From positions 1 through 9,454 of the forward strand of contig JBHJHD010000027.1 of the NCBI GenBank assembly GCA_050331115.1: a stretch of DNA of 9,454 nucleotides, written 5' to 3'. The translations under genes and the position numbers were made by a program. This DNA comes from JBCCAG01 sp050331115 (GTDB lineage: Bacteria > Cyanobacteriota > Cyanobacteriia > CAKZMO01). Of this stretch, positions 6,287-9,454 are shown piece after piece. A model generated the notes under the pieces. That model did no database searches, had not been told where the DNA came from, and saw nothing but the letters and a program-made list of their open reading frames with translations. Every line of letters starts with the position of its first letter. Position 1 is the stretch's first letter.

Positions 6287-6630
6287 ACAGACCGCTGCTG
6301 GATTAGGTAGCTGATCACCTGTCCCTGAGCCGGGGTGATATGGATGCCGGCTTCGCGGACGGCAATGAGCGGGGTCCAGCGGTGGCGCTCGATGCGGTGG
6401 CCGAGGTGGAGGCGGTTGATGGCGTCGATGACGCCTTGGGGGGAGCCGATGAGGATGTAGTGGATGTAGTCGTAGTCGGCTTCGGGGATTGGGTTGGGAA
6501 GTTTGAGGGTGGGGGCGGTCTCGGTGCTGGAGGCCCCCAAACCCCCAATTCTGGGGGCTTCCGAGCCGGATGCACAGGCCAGTGCCGCCTTGTCAGTGAG
6601 ATGAGACGACGCGCGATATTGGATTGTCAT
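6283..6630 (-). CDS. Small conserved-looking cyanobacterial protein, function unknown
   Basis: This 115-residue protein is not assigned to a named family. The C-terminal 65 residues look like a compact folded domain: DYIHYILIGSPQGVIDAINR, a helix with LHLGHRIERHRW, then TPLIAV and PAQGQVISYLIQQ. I associate this pattern with short cyanobacterial hypothetical proteins, but could not check it. The N-terminal half is low-complexity, and residues around EAPRIGGLGAS are encoded by a GC-rich repeat element (6532-6562). The start is ATG at 6630-6628 because AAAGGA (6644-6639) lies 8 bases upstream; the frame could extend to a GTG at 6738 without ribosome-site support. It is convergent with the Uma2 remnant. 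Confidence 0.6.
   Translation of the reverse strand: MTIQYRASSHLTDKAALACASGSEAPRIGGLGASSTETAPTLKLPNPIPEADYDYIHYILIGSPQGVIDAINRLHLGHRIERHRWTPLIAVREAGIHITPAQGQVISYLIQQRSV
6532..6562. repeat. GC-rich interspersed repeat inside a coding sequence
   Basis: On the minus strand this reads a CCCCCA-GAA-TTGGGGG hairpin followed by a second GGGGG run (TTTGGGGGCC), so the first C-run can pair with either G-run. This shape recurs as interspersed repeats in filamentous cyanobacteria. It lies in frame within the 6283-6630 gene, in the low-complexity N-terminal part. A shorter G-run sequence of similar look (TAAGGGGGTTAGGGGGC) sits at 6758-6774. Confidence 0.5.
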
Positions 6631-6672
6631 TCTTGGGTTCCTTTTGTGTTGGTGTAGGAAACCCAGGAATTC

Positions 6673-6708
6673 AGCCATCCCTTGAGCGGTACTTGTTTCG
6701 GGATGGCT
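6673..6708. repeat. 9-base inverted repeat upstream of the small-protein gene
   Basis: AGCCATCCC (6673-6681) and GGGATGGCT (6700-6708) are exact reverse complements separated by 18 bases. It lies 43-78 bases upstream of the start codon of the 6283-6630 gene, so it could be a leader hairpin or an operator. The rest of 6631-6847 shows the G-run repeat noted above and a short AGCTGC/GCAGCT hairpin (6830-6846), but no gene. Confidence 0.45.
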
Positions 6709-6847
6709 GCCGGGTCGCTGTATGCTACCGATAGCCACCGAAGCAGGCGTGATCTGCTAAGGGGGTTAGGGGGCGGAATGCCACTGGCATGGCACCCGCT
6801 CCCGTCTTAGGCCAAATTCTTGGGAGCCAAGCTGCGGGGTGCAGCTC

Positions 6848-7141
6848 TCAAGACAAGACAATAGCGTACTGGGGACCGGGCCGCAAGAGTAGTACAGGCT
6901 TTTTGCAGCGATCGCGGTCTCGACCTAGACACTCTGTAAAAAACTGATCATCTACTTTGTATGACTGCACAGGAATAAGCCCCAGCTCGAGGGATTCGAG
7001 CATTTCGACTAGCTTTTCCCCGTTCACGAGTTCTATGTGCGGTACGCCGTTGCGGATGGCTTCCTTTCTGGCTTCGGTGGTGAATGAGCCGGTGGTGGTA
7101 ATGATGCCTTTGCCGGCGGGGCCCAGAGAAATACCGTCTCT
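6848..7141 (-). pseudogene. C-terminal remnant of an Mrr-type restriction endonuclease
   Basis: The minus strand is open for 97 codons to TGA at 6850-6848 and begins directly after an in-frame TAA. The sequence GKGIITTTGSFTTEARKEAI, then HIELVNGEKLVEMLESLELG, matches the end of the Mrr_cat domain of type IV methyl-directed restriction enzymes, where a GIxxTTGxFTxxA strand-helix is followed by the I-x-L-(I/V)-(D/N)-G-E-x-L helix. The tail YKVDDQFF also fits. The catalytic D...(E/Q)xK residues and any DNA-binding domain would lie upstream and are absent. There is no start codon with a ribosome site, so it is a fragment. It abuts the HNH remnant (stop at 7157) with only about 15 bases between. 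Confidence 0.7.
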
Positions 7142-7156
7142 TTAAAGGCGTGATTA

Positions 7157-7380
7157 CTACTGAGGTGGATGTCGTCCGATTACGTGAATCACTTGCCGTA
7201 GATTACCTACATCAATACGGTTGAGCTGTAGCTTTTCAATGGTTGCTCGCCCTGTGGGCGTTAGTCCTATGATGACTGATGATGACTGAGAAATCAGTGC
7301 TCCAATTAAAGTGCTCAGCAGCCGTTTGCGCGTTGGGCGACATAGTTTCGCTGCGCTGCTGAGATGCGAGGCTTAGCCAT
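7157..7380 (-). pseudogene. HNH endonuclease, disrupted by internal deletion and frameshift
   Basis: The N-terminus MAKPRISAAQRNYVAQRANG, from ATG 7380-7378, matches the start of short cyanobacterial HNH endonucleases, which continue with C-x-Y-C. Here the frame stops at a TGA right after the Cys, and the next bases encode HFNWSTDFSVI, a segment from near the C-terminus. The whole HNH/zinc core (about 80 residues) is therefore deleted. A tandem 10-base duplication (7269-7278 and 7279-7288) then shifts the frame. Ignoring one copy restores SVIIGLTPTGRATIEKLQLN and the tail NLRQVIHVIGRHPPQ before TAG, as in intact homologues. The ATG overlaps the stop of the preceding small gene by 8 bases (ATGGCTAA), showing ancestral translational coupling. 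No nuclease activity can remain. Confidence 0.78.
7269..7288. repeat. Tandem 10-base duplication
   Basis: ATGATGACTG occurs twice in immediate succession (7269-7278, 7279-7288). It lies inside the HNH remnant and, being 10 bases, shifts the frame by one. Removing one copy restores the expected protein sequence, so it is a recent replication-slippage type mutation. Confidence 0.85.
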
Positions 7381-7609
7381 AGGCTGGGGCTTCAATTCCC
7401 AGGTTGGCCATGGTTGCCTCGAGGCTAGTTTCCTGCCGTTCTGATAGGGTAATTAAGGCCTGGAGGCGATGGACGTTGGCTTGCTCTATGCGTTCTGAGA
7501 TGCCGATTAGCTCGGTTTGTTCGGTTGGCGTTAGGGTTTCGGCTTGGCGCTTGACAATTAGGGTGTGGTAGCGTTCCTAAGTGTCTTGCGGGAGTTCAAT
7601 GCTGAACAT
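7373..7609 (-). pseudogene. Small toxin-linked cyanobacterial protein with in-frame amber codon
   Basis: The frame starts at ATG 7609-7607, two bases after the vapC stop, and ends at TAA 7375-7373, giving 78 codons. Codon 11 is TAG (7579-7577), where the sequence SIELPQDT*ERYHTLIVKRQ suggests an original Gln codon (CAG or CAA). The rest, KRQAETLTPTEQTELIGISE, then IEQANVHRLQALITLSE and NLGIEAPAYG, strongly resembles a family of short, helical, charged cyanobacterial proteins often encoded next to HNH endonucleases. I know of no assigned function. It has lost about 30-40 N-terminal residues seen in longer homologues, perhaps replaced by the fusion to vapC's end. It could be dead, or be read through at low level. 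Confidence 0.65.
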
Positions 7610-7611
7610 CG

Positions 7612-8046
7612 CTACAATTCCTTATAGCGAAATGGATTAAATACCGACACCTCTGCTCTTTCAAAGTCACTTACATTTCTTGTCACTACGCAGAGATCGT
7701 GGAATGAAGCGATCGCCGCAATAAATAGATCCGGTTGGCCGAACGTGTAGCTTTGCTTGCGGCCCTTCTCAACCATCTGCCTCCACACCAGAATTACGTC
7801 TTCGCTGACTTCTAAGAGGCGATCGCTAAACCAAGGACGCAGCGTAACGTTTAGCCATTCAACTAGCTCCTGGCGAAATTCTGCGTCTTGAACTCGCTCA
7901 ATGCCAAAGCTAATTTCAGCGAAGGTGACGGTACTCAAATAAAACGACTGTGGCGGCTGTTGATTGCTCCAAGCTTTGACGGATGGGTGGCAGTTTGTCT
8001 TCCGCAGCTCGGAAATAACATTTGTATCCAGCAACCAGCCCTTCAT
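7612..8046 (-). CDS. vapC: VapC-type PIN-domain toxin ribonuclease
   Basis: This 144-residue toxin of a type II toxin-antitoxin pair is a Mg2+-dependent ribonuclease, closest in look to FitB-like VapC proteins. PIN landmarks are LLDTNVISEL (Asp7, with Asn9), TFAEISFGI (Glu44), GQPDLFIAAIA (Asp105/106 region) and VVTRNVSDF (Asn124, Asp127), so the acidic active site appears intact. The length is normal. The start is ATG at 8046-8044, overlapping the antitoxin stop as ATGA, the classic coupling that keeps toxin synthesis dependent on antitoxin translation. A degraded small gene and an HNH remnant follow. The target RNA cannot be told from the sequence. Confidence 0.93.
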   Translation of the reverse strand: MKGWLLDTNVISELRKTNCHPSVKAWSNQQPPQSFYLSTVTFAEISFGIERVQDAEFRQELVEWLNVTLRPWFSDRLLEVSEDVILVWRQMVEKGRKQSYTFGQPDLFIAAIASFHDLCVVTRNVSDFERAEVSVFNPFRYKEL

Positions 8047-8348
8047 AGTTCAATGTCTCGAACTGGCCCTGTCGCTGATGACTGCTCGAACTCTAGCCTA
8101 TTTAGCGGCGATCGCGATAGTAACTGATGTAAACTGGGCTGCTTTAGCAAGGGTAGAAGCTTGGCAAAGTCCTGAGCTGCCAAAATAACGACGGCGTCTT
8201 CCCCACTGACGGTAATTCGTTGAGGGGCATTTTCCTGGGCGAGTTGAATGACTTCGCTGAACTGCGCCTTGGCATCCTCTAGCTTCCAGACCTTGAGGTT
8301 CTCAAAGTTTGTAGTGGGCTTGTTGGCATCTTTGGGAGATATAGCCAT
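8043..8348 (-). CDS. Phd/YefM-family antitoxin
   Basis: This 101-residue antitoxin is paired with the PIN toxin. Residues 20-64 carry the Phd/YefM fold: VWKLEDAKAQFSEVIQLAQ (dimer/DNA-binding helices), then APQRITVSGEDAVVILAAQD and a helix. Residues 70-101 form the variable tail expected to wrap and block the toxin. The N-terminal 19 residues are longer than usual; a start at a later codon is not supported by a better ribosome site. It is first in the cassette and probably autoregulates through its upstream region. Phd/YefM antitoxins with PIN toxins are common in cyanobacteria. Confidence 0.88.
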   Translation of the reverse strand: MAISPKDANKPTTNFENLKVWKLEDAKAQFSEVIQLAQENAPQRITVSGEDAVVILAAQDFAKLLPLLKQPSLHQLLSRSPLNRLEFEQSSATGPVRDIEL

Positions 8349-8362
8349 GTTGTCAGCCTGGT

Positions 8363-8394
8363 TAGTGCTAATTGTGAGTGTGTCTAGAGTGCTA
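8363..8394. promoter_or_regulatory. Possible operator of the toxin-antitoxin pair
   Basis: AGTGCTA occurs at 8364-8370 and again at 8388-8394, 24 bases apart, just upstream of the antitoxin start codon. Repeated short boxes at this place would suit Phd-type autorepression. The repeats are short, so chance is possible. Confidence 0.25.
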
Positions 8395-8437
8395 GGGTGC
8401 CCAGATACGGCTAGCGTAGCGCAGCCTGAGCCATTTC

Positions 8438-8454
8438 AGATATTTATATATAAC
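8438..8454. promoter_or_regulatory. AT-rich segment, possible divergent promoter
   Basis: An AT-only-like stretch (TATTTATATATAAC) lies between the divergent antitoxin and VMAP-like genes, 66-80 bases upstream of the plus-strand ATG. It contains candidate -10 boxes on both strands, but no clear -35 for either. It is the only promoter-like part of 8349-8519. Confidence 0.35.
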
Positions 8455-8519
8455 TGGTATGGGTGGCAGTCTATCCAGGGAATGAGGCAAAATTACCGTT
8501 AGGTAGCAGAAAAGCTGAG

Positions 8520-9454
8520 ATGAGTGACGAGAAGATCGACAGCCAAAAGTCGCAGGGCCTGATCAGTGACGCCAAGGGGTCGATCGAGCAGCAGTATGGT
8601 GATCGCCAATCAGTCGAGACTGGCGGTGGTGATTCTGCTGGGCAGAACGTCGATAAGAGTCAAAACACGTTCATCATCAATTTGCTTGGCGCTGACCCTA
8701 CTGGTTCGATTTCGCAGAGGTCTATACAGGAATTAGTTGCTGCCCTGGCGCAGGTTACCGATGGACAGAGCGTGAGTCGGGCTTATCGGGAGGCGCTGCC
8801 GCCGGATGCAGCCGTCTCGCGGTCCAAAGCGACGACTTTGGAAGATATGGTGGCTCAGCTTGAGGAGTTTCGTAAGCTGCTGCCGTTTTTGGAGCGACTT
8901 GCAGGAGACCCGAATATATCAGAAGACCCGAACGTACAAGAGGCTATTCACAAGCAGCGGGATGAGATTCGGCAGCAGGAGGGCAATGCAGGGCAGGAAA
9001 ATTGGCAGCATGAACCTAAACAATCATCCGCCTCACAAGCATACCTACAGATTGTGGTCCACGAGAAGCAGGATCCTGATGTCGTTGTCAATGCTTGGCT
9101 GATTCCTGATATTGCGGTTACCGATCCTGTCAAGCGCTATCTACCTCTAGATTTGGAGAAGTCTCGAAAAGGTGTCTCGTGTCAGATTGGGGATGTTCAA
9201 AGAATTCTAAATCAATTTTTAGATAAGGCGCTTGAAGCACTATATATTCAATACTATGACCAGCAGTACGAGTTAACGGTTGAAATGTTTCTACCGCAGA
9301 AGCATCTCTGCAGAGATGTTGACTCTTGGAAAATGACAGCAGATCATGGATTTGGGAAGGAGAGCTTTCTACAGGGCAGTCAGTATTATGTACTTGTTCG
9401 ATCTCAGGAGCGTCTCGATTCAAGGTACCTAGTACAAAAAAAACAAAAATGGCT
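8520..9454 (+). CDS. VMAP-C-like conflict-system protein, C-terminus beyond window
   Basis: At least 311 residues are open from ATG 8520-8522 to the window edge. Residues 1-50 are polar and Gln/Gly/Ser-rich, probably disordered. About 58-150 are helical (SIQELVAALAQVTD; LEDMVAQLEEFRKLLPFLERLAGD; NVQEAIHKQRDEI). From 174 on there is an alpha/beta domain: AYLQIVVHEKQDPDVVVNAW, a helix IGDVQRILNQFLDKALEAL, then LTVEMFLPQKHL (252-263), DVDSW (266-270) and QYYVLVRSQERL (288-299). The E-x-FLP, VD-W and V-V-R-S-x-x-R pattern is what I know from the VMAP-C domain of vWA-MoxR-associated proteins, implicated in NTP-dependent defence or cell-death systems. No protease or effector domain is visible at the N-terminus. 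The start has only a weak GAG ribosome site; GTG at 8463 is an alternative. Its coding DNA is more AT-rich towards 9454 than the urea block. The domain call is from memory of the motif pattern. Confidence 0.7.
   Translation, partial: MSDEKIDSQKSQGLISDAKGSIEQQYGDRQSVETGGGDSAGQNVDKSQNTFIINLLGADPTGSISQRSIQELVAALAQVTDGQSVSRAYREALPPDAAVSRSKATTLEDMVAQLEEFRKLLPFLERLAGDPNISEDPNVQEAIHKQRDEIRQQEGNAGQENWQHEPKQSSASQAYLQIVVHEKQDPDVVVNAWLIPDIAVTDPVKRYLPLDLEKSRKGVSCQIGDVQRILNQFLDKALEALYIQYYDQQYELTVEMFLPQKHLCRDVDSWKMTADHGFGKESFLQGSQYYVLVRSQERLDSRYLVQKKQKW

Noticed and set aside
6957..7145. Plus-strand open frame of 62 codons
   Set aside because: Antisense to the Mrr-type remnant; Ser/Pro-rich with no family resemblance.
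7147..7224. Plus-strand peptide GVITTEVDVVRLRESLAV... that looked like the end of a gene
   Set aside because: It is the antisense of the HNH remnant's C-terminal tail, which matches a known family on the minus strand.
8703..8716. GGTTCGATT match to the tRNA-Gly T-loop as an attachment-site copy
   Set aside because: Only nine bases match, they lie inside the VMAP-like coding sequence, and the flanking bases diverge.
8806..9102. Plus-strand frame of 98 codons and minus-strand frames inside the VMAP-like gene
   Set aside because: Out of frame with a continuous 311-codon reading frame whose motifs are recognisable.

Overview
The window looks like chromosomal DNA of a filamentous or Leptolyngbya-like cyanobacterium. 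It carries 11 copies of the cyanobacterial HIP1 octamer GCGATCGC (about one per 860 bases), the photosystem I assembly gene ycf3, a perfect NtcA-type nitrogen promoter, and the GTAGGGGCG-type hairpin repeats common in such genomes. The genus is an inference; the phylum is well supported.

Positions 1-5706 are a conserved metabolic block, all on the minus strand. In transcription order it reads ycf3 (PSI assembly), gatC (tRNA amidotransferase subunit C), ureE-ureF-ureG (nickel delivery to urease), then urtA, urtB and the first 26 codons of urtC (high-affinity urea ABC transporter). ureE and ureF overlap by 8 bases and ureG follows after 10, so these three form a coupled operon. urtA has its own promoter 30 bases past ureG: an NtcA box (GTA-N8-TAC, 2941-2954), then 22 bases, then a TACTAT -10 box. 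This is the textbook class II NtcA layout and implies that urea uptake is induced under nitrogen limitation. The 257-base urtA-urtB gap holds two unrelated repeat types: a pair of 41-base direct repeats exactly 60 bases apart, and two GTAGGGGCG hairpins.

Positions 5707-5970 hold the ycf3 upstream region and an intact tRNA-Gly(UCC). The tRNA marks the boundary between the metabolic block and an accessory region.

Positions 5971-9454 look like a defence and mobile-gene scrapyard with some working parts. It contains a truncated Uma2-type nuclease (plus strand) and a small conserved-looking protein of unknown function with a repeat element inside its coding sequence. A minus-strand cassette follows: Phd/YefM-type antitoxin, VapC/PIN toxin (4-base ATGA overlap), a small cyanobacterial protein with an in-frame amber codon, an HNH endonuclease broken by a large deletion and a 10-base duplication, and the C-terminal tail of an Mrr-type restriction enzyme. 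Divergent from this cassette, and cut by the window end, is the start of a protein whose C-terminal part resembles the VMAP-C domain of vWA-MoxR-VMAP biological conflict systems. That gene is the best candidate for an unexplored system here; its partners would lie beyond position 9454.
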